A DNA stretch of 64,000 nucleotides, taken from Rothia mucilaginosa. Lineage in GTDB: Bacteria; Actinomycetota; Actinomycetes; Actinomycetales; Micrococcaceae. Location of the stretch: positions 310,001 through 374,000 of the forward strand of contig NZ_CP079822.1 in the NCBI RefSeq assembly GCF_019334805.1. Direction: 5' to 3'. A program made the translations under genes and the position numbers. Below, piece after piece: positions 1 through 8,521 of the stretch (within the stretch, counting starts at the first letter, position 1; every line of letters begins with the position of its first letter). A model generated the notes under the pieces. That model was not told the DNA's origin and ran no database searches. It saw nothing but the letters and a program-made list of their open reading frames with translations.

Positions 1-529
1 CTTATCTTTCCAACTCTAGGTTCTTGGCTCCATCTTTCCAACGAAGGTTTTGCTCTCTTTGCGGGTACTGCGGTCAACGATACTTCCTCTGTGACAGCTA
101 CTGCTAGTGCCTGGGATAGTCTTTACAATGCAAACACTCTTGAGCCTGCAACTATTGTCAAGCTGACACGTACTCTAGCTATTATCCCTATCGTTCTCTT
201 CCTCTCCTATTATTGGCAAAGCCGTCAACAAGGCAACAACCAAGGAGTGAAGCTTAAAAAAAATCTTCCCCGTTTTCATTCTCTACTTTATCCTAGCTTC
301 TCTGCTAACTACTCTTCTCACATCTTTCGGTGTCAGCACTAGCTTCTTTTCACCTCTCAAACAACTCTCCATATTCCTCATCATCATGGCTATGAGTGCT
401 ATTGGTCTCAAAACCAACCTCATTGCTATGATCAAATCCAGTGGAAAATCCATTCTTCTTGGAGCCCTTTGCTGGATTGCTATCATCCTGACTAGTCTTG
501 GCATGCAATTACTCATCGGTATTTACTAA
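1..529 (+). pseudogene. YeiH/UPF0324-type membrane protein (putative sulfate exporter family), 3' part, frameshifted
   Basis: The frame is open from base 1 and matches the C-terminal part of YeiH-family membrane proteins: an [11 protein letters not shown] stretch, then VVKLTRTL-like and [11 protein letters not shown] membrane segments. A run of eight A (256-263) shifts the frame. With seven A the reading continues as [13 protein letters not shown] through two more hydrophobic segments and ends LLIGIY at the TAA at 527. The gene is therefore either broken by a +1 slip in a homopolymer or the read has an error there. Base composition is clearly lower in GC than everything after 930, which suggests transfer from a low-GC Firmicute such as an oral Streptococcus (inference). 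The 5' part lies outside the window. Substrate is unknown; the sulfate label is a family annotation only. Confidence 0.75.
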
Positions 530-535
530 GAAAAA

Positions 536-555
536 AGGGAGCCTAAAGGCTACCT
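536..555 (-). terminator. Short hairpin with A-run, terminator-like on the minus strand
   Basis: AGGGAGCC, TAAA loop, GGCTACCT pairs with one mismatch. Six A lie just before it on the plus strand, which gives a T-run on the minus strand. The plus-strand side has no T-run, so as a terminator of the yeiH-like gene it looks incomplete. Confidence 0.3.
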
Positions 556-621
556 CAGAACGTAGACAAACGTCATTTTTGGCGTTTTATCTATGATGAA
601 AAAACTAAAGAATACATTCTC

Positions 622-804
622 ATGCTGGAACACATTTGGGAATTCGTAATGTATGTTGAACCCGACGGGTCATATACCGAAGACAAAAATACTGCCGAAG
701 GGGACGATAACGGCGCTTACATTCTCAAATATTCAGATGGATTTTGGACTGTCGTTGGCTCGCTTTCTCAAGAGCAGCTGAAGGAAAAAGGGTTACTGAA
801 ATAA
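622..804 (+). CDS. Small hypothetical protein (60 aa), possibly a truncated gene end
   Basis: I do not recognise this protein. It is acidic and rich in aromatic residues (DGFWTVV, YILKYSDG) and low in GC like the yeiH-like piece before it. No ribosome binding site precedes the ATG at 622. The same frame stays open upstream to the TAA at 544 without any ATG, GTG or TTG and reads plausibly (DKRHFWRFIYDEKTKEYI). This suggests the visible ORF is the C-terminal end of a longer gene that was cut at a recombination junction near 545-560. An internal ATG at 649 is preceded by a weak GGGA and is an alternative start. No signal peptide or membrane segment is seen. Its function is unknown. Confidence 0.4.
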   Translation: MLEHIWEFVMYVEPDGSYTEDKNTAEGDDNGAYILKYSDGFWTVVGSLSQEQLKEKGLLK

Positions 805-817
805 CCCCATAACCATT

Positions 818-882
818 GAGAAGCCACATGTGTTTCGAGAAGCCACCATTATTGTGGCTTCTCGAAACACATGTGGCTTCTC
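818..882. repeat. 29-bp perfect inverted repeat with 7-nt loop
   Basis: The arms 818-846 and 854-882 are exact reverse complements around the loop CATTATT. Each arm itself holds the 10-mer GAGAAGCCAC twice, separated by ATGTGTTTC. There is no T-run on either side. It lies exactly between the low-GC segment and ybaK. It may be a terminator, a REP-like element or a scar of integration. Confidence 0.9.
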
Positions 883-883
883 G

Positions 884-910
884 GCGCATAGGTATCAGCG
901 CATAGGTATC
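884..910. repeat. 13-bp direct repeat, two copies
   Basis: GCGCATAGGTATC occurs at 884-896 and 898-910, separated by one base and directly following the inverted repeat. It lies just upstream of the proposed ybaK promoter. Confidence 0.85.
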
Positions 911-928
911 GGCGCGTGGTGACTTCCG

Positions 929-934
929 TAAAAT
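929..934 (+). promoter_or_regulatory. -10 element (TAAAAT) for a leaderless ybaK transcript
   Basis: TAAAAT ends seven bases before the ATG at 942 and no Shine-Dalgarno sequence is present. This is the arrangement of actinobacterial leaderless mRNAs, where transcription starts at the A of ATG. No clear -35 is seen. The call is an inference from spacing. Confidence 0.4.
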
Positions 935-941
935 GGTATCT

Positions 942-1442
942 ATGGCTAAGAAAACTAAAGGTAAGAAGAGCGGCGCAGCAACCGCCGCCGTAGCACTGCT
1001 GACCGAGACGAACACCCCCTTCCAGATGCGTGAATACGAGCATGTTGAGGGCGTCACCTCCTTCGGTGAAGAAGCCGCGAAGAACCTCGGTGCCTCCGAG
1101 GAGCAGGTGTTCAAGACCCTGCTGATCGTGCATGAGAAGGATTTCGCGGTCGCAATCGTGCCGGTCTCTGGCAAGCTCAACGTGAAGGCGGCCGCCGCAG
1201 CCCTCGGCTGGAAGAACGCCTCCATGTGCGACCCGAAGGTCGCCGAGCGCCGCACAGGCTACGTGGTGGGCGGTATTTCTCCGCTGGGTCAGAAGACCCC
1301 CTCCCCCACCCTGCTCGATGAGTCTGCGCAGCTTTTTGACACGATCATGGTTTCTGGCGGTAAGCGCGGCCTGGATGTTGAGCTCGCCCCGGACGACCTG
1401 CTGAAGCTCACCAACGGCAAGTACGCTGACATCCGTGCTTAG
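942..1442 (+). CDS. ybaK: Cys-tRNA(Pro)/Cys-tRNA(Cys) deacylase YbaK
   Basis: A 166-aa trans-editing protein of the YbaK/EbsC branch of the ProRS INS superfamily. It hydrolyses Cys mischarged on tRNA-Pro in the cytosol. The family core is visible: TPFQMREYEHVEG near the N-terminus, the LGASEEQVFKTLL segment, VAIVPVSGKLN with the conserved lysine, and the GYVVGGISPLGQK glycine-rich loop. The length is normal for the family. I chose the ATG at 942 (MAKKTKGKK) over the one at 933 because a TAAAAT box ends seven bases before 942 and no ribosome binding site serves either start. The lysine-rich N-terminal tail is usual in actinobacterial copies. It is followed by msrB on the same strand after 84 bases and is probably its own unit. 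Confidence 0.9.
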   Translation: MAKKTKGKKSGAATAAVALLTETNTPFQMREYEHVEGVTSFGEEAAKNLGASEEQVFKTLLIVHEKDFAVAIVPVSGKLNVKAAAAALGWKNASMCDPKVAERRTGYVVGGISPLGQKTPSPTLLDESAQLFDTIMVSGGKRGLDVELAPDDLLKLTNGKYADIRA

Positions 1443-1526
1443 TCCGCGCGTAGCGGGAATAATCCGCCCGGCCGCGGCGTTATGTGAGCCGTAAGAGCCT
1501 GGGCATGAGAGCAAACTGAAGGAGTC

Positions 1527-1991
1527 ATGATGGGCAATTCGCTACCCGGCGTGGGTGCTATCGCCAAGAACTGGCGTGAAGTGCTCAAGCCTGAAGAGTA
1601 CGCTGTTCTGCGTGAGGGCGGCACCGAGCGCGCGTTCACGGGCGAGTACTGGAACACCCACACGGAGGGTGTGTATTCGTGTCGTGCCTGCGGTACGGAG
1701 CTGTTCCGTTCTGATCAGAAGTTCGATTCGCATTGTGGTTGGCCGTCGTTTTTCGCGCCGCTGGCTGAGGACCGTGTGCGTTACCTGGAGGACACGACGT
1801 TCGGTATGCGCCGTGTGGAGGTGCGTTGCGCCGCCTGCGATTCGCACCTGGGTCACGTGTTTGAGGGTGAGGGCTACCCGACTCCCACGGATTTGCGGTA
1901 TTGCATTAATTCGGTGTGTCTGACGCTGACCCCGGCTGGTGAAGCACAGCCTGGTGATACTCCGGTTGACGAGGCGGAATCCACCGAATAG
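1527..1991 (+). CDS. msrB: Peptide-methionine (R)-S-oxide reductase MsrB
   Basis: A 154-aa cytosolic repair enzyme that reduces methionine-R-sulfoxide in proteins. The zinc site is seen as two CxxC pairs (C52/C55 and C101/C104). SHCGWPSF lies at 68-75 and the catalytic cysteine is C126 in RYCIN. Most homologs continue RYCINSASL; here the next residues are SVCL, giving an extra Cys at 131 that could act as a resolving cysteine (inference). A GGAG Shine-Dalgarno sequence precedes ATGATG, so the start may be 1527 or 1530. The acidic tail after residue 135 is not part of the fold. Confidence 0.95.
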   Translation: MMGNSLPGVGAIAKNWREVLKPEEYAVLREGGTERAFTGEYWNTHTEGVYSCRACGTELFRSDQKFDSHCGWPSFFAPLAEDRVRYLEDTTFGMRRVEVRCAACDSHLGHVFEGEGYPTPTDLRYCINSVCLTLTPAGEAQPGDTPVDEAESTE

Positions 1992-2204
1992 ACCCCGCCA
2001 ATGCCCCCAGCGGGCACGCCGGTGAGCCCCTTATTGTGAGTCTCTCTAAATTCGAGGCTTTAGGCTCGGGCGGGTAGAATGGCGTAGTGCCTTCGCGGGC
2101 ACGCCACCTCGCCCGGGCTCGTGTTTGCTCGGGCGTACGCCTACCCGGGCATTTGGCGCATCGTGTGGGCGCGTCGAATCAGACAGAGGAAAAGGATTGA
2201 GTGC

Positions 2205-3470
2205 ATGAGTACCGCAGCTGAACAGAATGCCGCAGGCACCCCTCAGCTGACCCTTCACGGTATCGAAGTTCCGGACGTTGTTCCTCTGGAGGCCCCTTCC
2301 TCACCGATTCCGACTCTCATCACCACTGAGAGCGGTCTGCGTCGTGCCGCTGAGCAGTTGGCGGCGGCGTCCGGCCCGGTGGCTGTTGATACGGAGCGTG
2401 CCCAGGGCATCCGCTACGGTTCGCGTGCTTTTTTGGTGCAGCTTAAGCGTGAAGATCAGCTGTACCTGATTGACCCTGAGGCGTTTAAGGATTTGCGCAT
2501 TATTAACGATGCTCTGGCGGATGCTGAGTGGGTTATTCACGCCGCAATTCAGGACTTCCCGAGCCTGGATATGCTCGGTATGCGCCCGAACCGTCTGTTT
2601 GATACGGAGCTTGGTGCGCGTCTTGCCGGTCTGGAGCGCGTGAACCTGGGTGCGACCGTTGAGGAGCTTCTCGGCTATAAGCTGGCGAAGAAGCACTCGA
2701 AGGAAGACTGGTCGCGCCGCCCCCTGCCGGAATCCTGGTTGAACTATGCTCTGCTGGACGTTGACGTGCTCATTGATTTGCGTGATGCGTTGGAGGATTT
2801 GCTCCGCCAGCAGGGTAAGCTGCAGTACGCTCTGGAGGAGTTTGAGTACCTGTGCAAGACCCCGGTGAAGGATCCGACGGATCAGCCGGAGCGTTGGCGT
2901 AAGACGAAGGGCCGCACGATGTTGCGTTCGGTCAAGCAGCTGACGGCGCTGCGTAACCTGTGGCTTGAGCGTGACTCGCTGGCACGTAAGAAGGACGTCG
3001 ACGCGAAGCGTCTGCTACCTGATTCTGCGATTGTGGAGGCGGCACGCACCATGCCGCGTAACGTTCCCGCCATCATGGCGATCCCCGGTTTTCAGACGCG
3101 CGGTCTGCGTCGTGAGGGCCCGCGCTGGGTGCGTGCTATTGCCGCGGCGGCACGCGGTGAGAACGCTGTACCGTTCACTTTGCCGTCGACTGCCCCGCCG
3201 CCGTTGAAGGCGTGGGAGTCTAAGCGCCCCGAGAACTTGGCGTTGTTCACCGAGGTTCGTCAGGCAATTGATGAGCTCTCTGAGGAGCTGACCATTCCGG
3301 CGCAGAACCTGATCACGACCGATTATGTTCGCCGCCTCTGCTGGGAGCCGCCGGCTCGTTTTGACGAGCAGACCCTGCGGGATGCACTCGCCGAGTACGG
3401 TGCGCGTTCGTGGCAGACGGGTCTGGTTGCCCCCGTGATCGCGCCGATTTTTGCCCGCCACTTGGGGTAG
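2205..3470 (+). CDS. rnd: Ribonuclease D-like 3'-5' exonuclease with HRDC domain
   Basis: A 421-aa DEDD-family exoribonuclease that trims RNA 3' ends. Motif I is VAVDTERA, motif II lies in HAAIQDFPSL, and motif III is YALLDVDVL with the tyrosine of the DEDDy type. A C-terminal HRDC domain follows (KQLTALRNLWLERDSLARKK, then LLPDSAIVEAA). The frame is open further upstream to 2121, but the ATG at 2205 has AGAGGAAAAGG before it and starts the normal N-terminus, so it is preferred. A TAGAAT box at 2075-2080 could be the promoter and would leave a leader of about 120 nt. The neighbour across the Rieske gene is dxs, the same rnd/dxs proximity as Rv2681/Rv2682c in M. tuberculosis. Confidence 0.93.
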   Translation: MSTAAEQNAAGTPQLTLHGIEVPDVVPLEAPSSPIPTLITTESGLRRAAEQLAAASGPVAVDTERAQGIRYGSRAFLVQLKREDQLYLIDPEAFKDLRIINDALADAEWVIHAAIQDFPSLDMLGMRPNRLFDTELGARLAGLERVNLGATVEELLGYKLAKKHSKEDWSRRPLPESWLNYALLDVDVLIDLRDALEDLLRQQGKLQYALEEFEYLCKTPVKDPTDQPERWRKTKGRTMLRSVKQLTALRNLWLERDSLARKKDVDAKRLLPDSAIVEAARTMPRNVPAIMAIPGFQTRGLRREGPRWVRAIAAAARGENAVPFTLPSTAPPPLKAWESKRPENLALFTEVRQAIDELSEELTIPAQNLITTDYVRRLCWEPPARFDEQTLRDALAEYGARSWQTGLVAPVIAPIFARHLG

Positions 3471-3544
3471 ATTTCTCTAACGCTGAATAGATGTGTGTGC
3501 CGGTTGGGTGTGTTGCTGATGCGACCACCCGACCGGCATTTTTG

Positions 3545-3593
3545 TGCCTCGGGAGTTGCCTCAGGATTTTGCCTCAGGAGTTGTCTCGGGAGC
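3545..3593. repeat. Degenerate 12-13-bp tandem repeat, four copies
   Basis: TGCCTCGGGAGT, TGCCTCAGGATTT, TGCCTCAGGAGT and TGTCTCGGGAGC run head to tail between rnd and the Rieske gene. It belongs to the short 3' intergenic repeats seen throughout the window. Confidence 0.85.
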
Positions 3594-3678
3594 AAACGTG
3601 AACGAAGCTTAGCCTGCTCTCATTCGATTTTTATCCCAAACCGGCATAGTGTGGAGAGAGTACACGAAAGGAACCACC

Positions 3679-4233
3679 ATGCCCGCACCCAACGGATGCT
3701 GCCGCTCTCAGAAGGCATGCGCCTCCCCCACTGCATCTGCCGCCGTCGAATCTAACGCTACCGAATCTAATGCCGTCGACACCGCAGTCGATACCGCAGA
3801 GATTGAATCTTCTGCTCGCGTCTTTTCCCGCCGCGCAACCCTCATCACCGGTGCCGTCGTATCCGGTGCGCTGCTCGCCTCCTGCGCTGAAGGTGACTCC
3901 AACGTCACCGTACCCGAAGGCAGCGTAGAGATGGGCGCCGCCTCCGCCGTGGGCGTAGGCAAGGCGGCTAAGCTGACCCACGGCTCCACGACCGTTATCG
4001 TCTCCCAGCCCTCTTCGGGCGAATACAAGGCGTTCAGCACCGTGTGCACCCACCAGGGTTGTCAGGTGCAGGTGCAGGACTCCAACCGCATCGTGTGCCC
4101 CTGCCACGGTTCCGAGTACGCCGTAGCTGACGGCTCGGTAGTGCACGGCCCTGCGGAGGCGCCTCTGACCAGCTACCCAGTGCAGGTGAAGGGCGGCAAG
4201 ATTTTCGTCACCCACACCAATAAGGATTCCTAA
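3679..4233 (+). CDS. Rieske (2Fe-2S) Tat-exported lipoprotein
   Basis: A 184-aa protein with one Rieske domain. Box 1 is CTHQGC (C123, H125, C128) and box 2 is CPCHGS (C140, C142, H143). That gives ligands C123/H125/C140/H143 and the disulfide C128-C142 by family rule. The N-terminal region has a twin-arginine (R51-R52 in FSRRATL), a hydrophobic stretch and a lipobox LLASC with Cys69, so it should be folded, exported by Tat and lipidated outside the membrane. The 50 residues before the twin arginine are long and include a Cys pair (GCCRS). It has no cytochrome b/c partners nearby, so it is not the bc1 Rieske subunit; the electron partner is unknown. The start at 3679 has GAAAGGAACC upstream. 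Confidence 0.88.
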   Translation: MPAPNGCCRSQKACASPTASAAVESNATESNAVDTAVDTAEIESSARVFSRRATLITGAVVSGALLASCAEGDSNVTVPEGSVEMGAASAVGVGKAAKLTHGSTTVIVSQPSSGEYKAFSTVCTHQGCQVQVQDSNRIVCPCHGSEYAVADGSVVHGPAEAPLTSYPVQVKGGKIFVTHTNKDS

Positions 4234-4260
4234 AACCTGTAGTTCAGAAGACGTACGGCA

Positions 4261-4290
4261 AAGCCCCGCCCATCACAATGGGCGGGGCTT
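4261..4290 (+). terminator. Rho-independent terminator after the Rieske gene
   Basis: A 13-bp perfect stem AAGCCCCGCCCAT / ATGGGCGGGGCTT with a CACA loop, followed by a pyrimidine-rich CTGTCTGTCT. Confidence 0.85.
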
Positions 4291-4308
4291 CTGTCTGTCT
4301 ATACTGTG

Positions 4309-4350
4309 CTTGTCATTGAGCAGCTTGTCATTGAGCGCTTGCTATTGCGG
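4309..4350. repeat. Degenerate 14-15-bp tandem repeat, three copies
   Basis: CTTGTCATTGAGCAG, CTTGTCATTGAGCG and CTTGCTATTGCGG are head to tail in the gap between the Rieske terminator and the end of dxs. Confidence 0.85.
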
Positions 4351-4396
4351 CACGCTACTGAGAGAAGCTCAGGCGGCACATTTCAGGTACGACCGC

Positions 4397-6469
4397 TTAG
4401 CGGGTGTGGCGCGGCTTCTGGCCCTCTTCACGAGCGAACGGCACCTTATCGCCAGCCAGCTGCGCACGCAGATCCGCGATAATGGTCTCCGCGGTCAGGC
4501 CGACTTCCTCAAGAATCTGCTCGCGGGAAGCGTGCGGAATGAACTCGGCAGGAAGACCCAGCTCGCTCAGCGCGGTATCCACGCCAGCCGCACGCATTTC
4601 CTGGCGGATGCGCGATCCCACGCCGCCGGAACGCACGCCGTCCTCAATGGTCACCACAATACGGTGATCACGAGCCAGCTCAATAACCGAAGACGGCACC
4701 GGCATCACCCAGCGCGGGTCAACCACGGTGGACTGGATACCCTCGGCGGCAAGCACCTTCGAGGCTTCCAGAGCCACGCGAGCCATAGCGCCCACGGCAA
4801 CGAACAATACGTCACGCTGACCGGTCTCCGGGTGGGGTTCACCGGTGCGTGCCAGCACGTCCACACCGTCGCTGCGACGCTCCAGGGCGGGAATGTCCTC
4901 ACCCACGGAGCCCTTCGGGTAACGAATCACGGTCGGTGCATCGTTAATAGCTACAGCCTCACGCAGCTCTTCGCGCAGGGTCGCGCCATCACGCGGAGCC
5001 GCCAGGTGCAGACCCGGAATGAACTGCAGCATCGCCAAATCCCACATACCGTGGTGGCTTGCACCGTCCGGGCCGGTAATGCCGGAGCGGTCCAGCACCA
5101 CGGTCACGCCCGCCTTGTGCAGGGCAACGTCCATGAGCAGCTGGTCAAAGCCGCGGTTCAGGAAGGTAGCGTAGAGGGCAACCACCGGGTGCATGCCGCC
5201 GTACGCCAGGCCGGCGCTCATCGCCACGGCGTGCTGCTCAGCAATACCTACGTCAATAACGCGCTCGGGGTGGCGCTTCTGGAATTCGCGCAGACCCACG
5301 GGAATGAGCATCGCGCCGGTAATGCCGACGACGTTCTCCTGCTCATCCGCAATATCCGCGATTTCGCGACCAAAGACGCCGGTCCACGACTCGGAGGTGC
5401 TGGTCGAAACGTCCTCACCGGTCAGCGGGTCAATCTGGCCCACCGCGTGGAACTGGTCGTCCTCATTGGCGCGGGCAGGCGCGTAGCCGTGGCCCTTCTC
5501 GGTAATGGCGTGCACAATCACCGGGCCGGCGTAGTTCTTCGCCGCGGTCAGTGCGTTCTCCACAGCCTGCTGGTCGTGGCCGTCAATGGGGCCCACGTAT
5601 TTCATGCCCAGGTCTTCAAAAATGCCCTTGGGTACGACGACGTCCTTAATGCCCGCCTTCATGCCGTGCAGGCCGCGGTACACCATCTGACCGACGGGGC
5701 CGCCGCGCTGCAGACCGATGCGCACCGCATCCAGGGCGTTGTCGTAGCGGTGATCGAGCCGCACACGATCCACCTGCTGCTGCACACCGTGCTTGAGCTC
5801 AGAGAGCTGGTTCGCGAAACCGCCAATGGTCGGCGCGTAGGAGCGGCCGTTATCGTTGACCACAATCACGACCTTGCGGGTGCGGTCGGCAGCGATATTG
5901 TTCACTGCCTCCCACGCCATGCCGCCGGTCAGCGCGCCGTCGCCAATGAGAACCACGGTGTAGCGGTCGTCTTCACCGTTGAGCTTGTGCGCGCGAGAAA
6001 TACCGTCAGCCCACGAAATCGAGCTGGAGGCGTGCGAAGACGCAATAATGTCGTGCTCAGACTCGCCGCGATCCGGGTAACCCGACAGGCCGCCCTTCTG
6101 ACGCAGAGTCTTAAACGCGTGACGGCCAGTCACCAGCTTATGCACATAGGACTGGTGGCCGGTGTCGAAAAGAATGTTGTCCTTGGGAGATTCGAAGACA
6201 CGGTGAATGCCGAGGGTCAGCTCCACAACGCCCAGGTTCGGGCCCAAGTGACCGCCGGTCGCCGACACATTCGTCACGATGAACTGGCGAATCTCCTTAG
6301 AGAGCTCCTCCAGCTGCTCGTAGCTGAGGTTCTGCAGGTCCGCCGGGGACTGAATACCCGGGAGCAACTTGGCAGTGGCGCCATCGCCAATGCTGTAGTC
6401 AGCGGTGGGTGCGCCACCGGCGGCGCTATTCGGGGTCTCCTCCTGCGGCAATGCGTTTTCAGCGGACAT
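4397..6469 (-). CDS. dxs: 1-deoxy-D-xylulose-5-phosphate synthase
   Basis: A 690-aa thiamine-diphosphate enzyme. It condenses pyruvate with glyceraldehyde 3-phosphate, the first step of the MEP isoprenoid pathway, in the cytosol. DTGHQSYVHK lies near 102-111, the TPP/Mg motif GDGALTGGMAWEA near 176-188 ends with NDN near 206, and the transketolase-type pyrimidine half carries EQHAVAMSAGLAYGG. The N-terminus has about 40 extra residues of low complexity before the conserved SPADLQNLS start. A GAGGAG Shine-Dalgarno sequence precedes the ATG. It is a single-gene unit, converging on the Rieske gene. A very long open frame on the opposite strand is an artefact of codon bias. Confidence 0.96.
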   Translation of the reverse strand: MSAENALPQEETPNSAAGGAPTADYSIGDGATAKLLPGIQSPADLQNLSYEQLEELSKEIRQFIVTNVSATGGHLGPNLGVVELTLGIHRVFESPKDNILFDTGHQSYVHKLVTGRHAFKTLRQKGGLSGYPDRGESEHDIIASSHASSSISWADGISRAHKLNGEDDRYTVVLIGDGALTGGMAWEAVNNIAADRTRKVVIVVNDNGRSYAPTIGGFANQLSELKHGVQQQVDRVRLDHRYDNALDAVRIGLQRGGPVGQMVYRGLHGMKAGIKDVVVPKGIFEDLGMKYVGPIDGHDQQAVENALTAAKNYAGPVIVHAITEKGHGYAPARANEDDQFHAVGQIDPLTGEDVSTSTSESWTGVFGREIADIADEQENVVGITGAMLIPVGLREFQKRHPERVIDVGIAEQHAVAMSAGLAYGGMHPVVALYATFLNRGFDQLLMDVALHKAGVTVVLDRSGITGPDGASHHGMWDLAMLQFIPGLHLAAPRDGATLREELREAVAINDAPTVIRYPKGSVGEDIPALERRSDGVDVLARTGEPHPETGQRDVLFVAVGAMARVALEASKVLAAEGIQSTVVDPRWVMPVPSSVIELARDHRIVVTIEDGVRSGGVGSRIRQEMRAAGVDTALSELGLPAEFIPHASREQILEEVGLTAETIIADLRAQLAGDKVPFAREEGQKPRHTR

Positions 6470-6694
6470 ACACCCACACTCCTCAAGGTTGGGGCACGGC
6501 TCATTCCGTGCGTTGGTTCTTCAATGATTCTACCGTTTACAGTGCCAAAAAGCAGATTTATGCGCCCGCAGAGCAAGACGCACCGGGTTGAGCGAAAACA
6601 GCCTGAAATAACCCCTAGTGGGCAGGCTGGTGAACAACCCAACCCGCCCAACACAGCGATTATTTGCTTCTTTGTTACGGCAACTAGCCGCGCG

Positions 6695-8332
6695 CTACGT
6701 GGTGCGGCGGCGGCGCGGACGAGGCTTCGCCGGGGCACGCTCAAAAAGCGCCACCGACTCCACATGATGCGTATTCGGGTACATATCAAACGCCCGAAGC
6801 TGCACCATGTCCCAACCCAGCTCACGCAAAATACCGGTGTCACGACCCAGGGATGCCGGGTCGCACGCCACATACAGAATACGCTTGGGGTCCAGCGCAT
6901 CCAGGCGTTCCAAGGTGGTTCGGTTCGCGCCCTCACGGGACGGGTCAAGGACCACCGCATCAATGGCGGGGATTTCGCCAAACTCAAGGGCGGTCTTCAA
7001 GTCCACCAGGTGACGTGCCACGTCGCCGCGAATCACCTCAATGCGGGTGTCCGCAGAGTTCTCAGTGCGGGAGCAGCCATCCGGCGCGAAGTTCGAGCGC
7101 GCATCCTTATGGGTCACCGGGGAGCCCTCAATGCTGACCACGGTGCCGGTGGCGCCCACGGCGTCCGCGAGCGCGGCGGTGAACAGACCCGCGCCGGCGT
7201 ACAGGTCGAGGGTGCATTCGCCTTCCTGCGGGCGGAGCATGGTGAGCATGGTTCCGACCATGGTGGAGGGGGCGGCGCGGTGAATCTGCCAGAAGCCGCC
7301 GGCGGACACCTGGTAGCTGAAGCGGCGGGAGCCGAAGGTGACTTCTTCGGTGACGGAGCGCAGACCCGCGCCGAGCAGCTGGTCGCCTTCGGGTACGCGG
7401 CGGTAGGGGCTGTGGGCGGAACCGGGGCGGCGGCGCTTGGGCTTGCCGTTGGAGGTAGGCTGCGGGGTGAAGAAGAGGGAGATTTTGCGCTTGGCGAGCA
7501 GTCCCCAGGCGTCAGATGCCTGCTGTTCGATGTCTTTGGCGACTTCTTCGATGGAGAAGCGCGGGTCGACGATGAACTGCAAGAGGACCCTGCCGCGGGA
7601 GGAGACGGTTGCCTCGACTTCGCGTACGCCGCGCAGGTTCAGCTTCTCAAGCTGCAGGTTGCGCAGTTCGGTGGCGGCGAGGGGAAAGTCGATGACCGGT
7701 ACGGGCTGGGAGGCGCGGTAGGGGTGCATGCCGATGCGCCAGGTGACGGCGGGGCTCTTCTTGCCGCTGTTCTGCTCTTCGCTATTGTGCGCGCGGACCT
7801 TGGTCACGTTGTAGCGCACGCGGCTACGCCAGGACAGACCCTCGTTGTTATCGCGCAGGGGCAGCTCTTCAACCATGAGGTTGGTCAGCAACGGCGATTC
7901 GAGGGGCAGGCCGCCCAGGCGGTTGATTTGGGTGCGGACGATATCGGTCTTGTAGCGTCGCTGCTCATCCAGGTTGATGTGGCCGTACTCCATGCCGCCG
8001 AGTAGTTCGGGTACGCCGGTTGCTGCGGCGCGTTCCTCTTCGGTGGCGAGCGCATCCGCCTGAATCCAGGGGTGGGCACGGCGCGCCAGGGAGGGTACGG
8101 GTACGGAAATAACGTCCGCGAAGTAGAAGCGGCGCTTGGGGCCGATTGCGGTGATGCGCACTTCAGCCTGTTCGCCGACGATGCCGTGACGCACAAAGAT
8201 GACGCCCTGTTCGGTGCGCGCTACGAAGGCGCCGCCGTGTGCGGGTGCCTCACAGGTGACGGTGAGGGTCTGCCCGACGCTGTATCCGTCTACTTTTTTG
8301 GAGGCGGCAGGCGTGGTAGCAGTGTGAGTCAC
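6695..8332 (-). CDS. TRAM-domain class I SAM-dependent RNA methyltransferase (TrmA/RlmC/RlmD-like)
   Basis: A 545-aa RNA (uracil-5) methyltransferase-like protein. It has an N-terminal TRAM domain (about residues 15-75), a middle RNA-binding region, and a Rossmann SAM domain with LDLYAGAGLFTAALA. The release/catalysis region includes VLDPSREGA and YVACDPASLGRD, which carries the candidate catalytic cysteine. The iron-sulfur cysteine set of RlmD is not apparent. Insertions rich in K/R (KPKRRRPG) and an arginine-rich tail suggest RNA binding. The start is a GTG at 8332 with AGGAG upstream; an ATG just before it is out of frame. The position beside the permease and TrkA genes equals Rv2689c beside Rv2690c-Rv2692. 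The exact rRNA/tRNA target is not known. Confidence 0.88.
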   Translation of the reverse strand: MTHTATTPAASKKVDGYSVGQTLTVTCEAPAHGGAFVARTEQGVIFVRHGIVGEQAEVRITAIGPKRRFYFADVISVPVPSLARRAHPWIQADALATEEERAAATGVPELLGGMEYGHINLDEQRRYKTDIVRTQINRLGGLPLESPLLTNLMVEELPLRDNNEGLSWRSRVRYNVTKVRAHNSEEQNSGKKSPAVTWRIGMHPYRASQPVPVIDFPLAATELRNLQLEKLNLRGVREVEATVSSRGRVLLQFIVDPRFSIEEVAKDIEQQASDAWGLLAKRKISLFFTPQPTSNGKPKRRRPGSAHSPYRRVPEGDQLLGAGLRSVTEEVTFGSRRFSYQVSAGGFWQIHRAAPSTMVGTMLTMLRPQEGECTLDLYAGAGLFTAALADAVGATGTVVSIEGSPVTHKDARSNFAPDGCSRTENSADTRIEVIRGDVARHLVDLKTALEFGEIPAIDAVVLDPSREGANRTTLERLDALDPKRILYVACDPASLGRDTGILRELGWDMVQLRAFDMYPNTHHVESVALFERAPAKPRPRRRRTT

Positions 8333-8521
8333 AGCATTGTCTCCTAAAGAATCACTTAATGTGAACTATTTTACACCGGTTTGTATCTTTATTCCGATTC
8401 CGACGCCCCGCTAGGGGTACCGAATAGGGCGTAAAGGGCAAAGTCCAGGCGCTATTCGAGGGGATGTACGAGGCTACGTACGGGGTGTACGGAGGCTCAG
8501 AAATCGGCTTAGCCGATACGG

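Noticed and set aside
4310-8005. 1231-codon open frame on the plus strand, opposite to dxs and the TRAM methyltransferase
   Set aside because: It spans two well-supported genes and the gap between them, has no family signature and is His/Arg/Gly-rich as expected for the antisense frame of a GC-biased gene.
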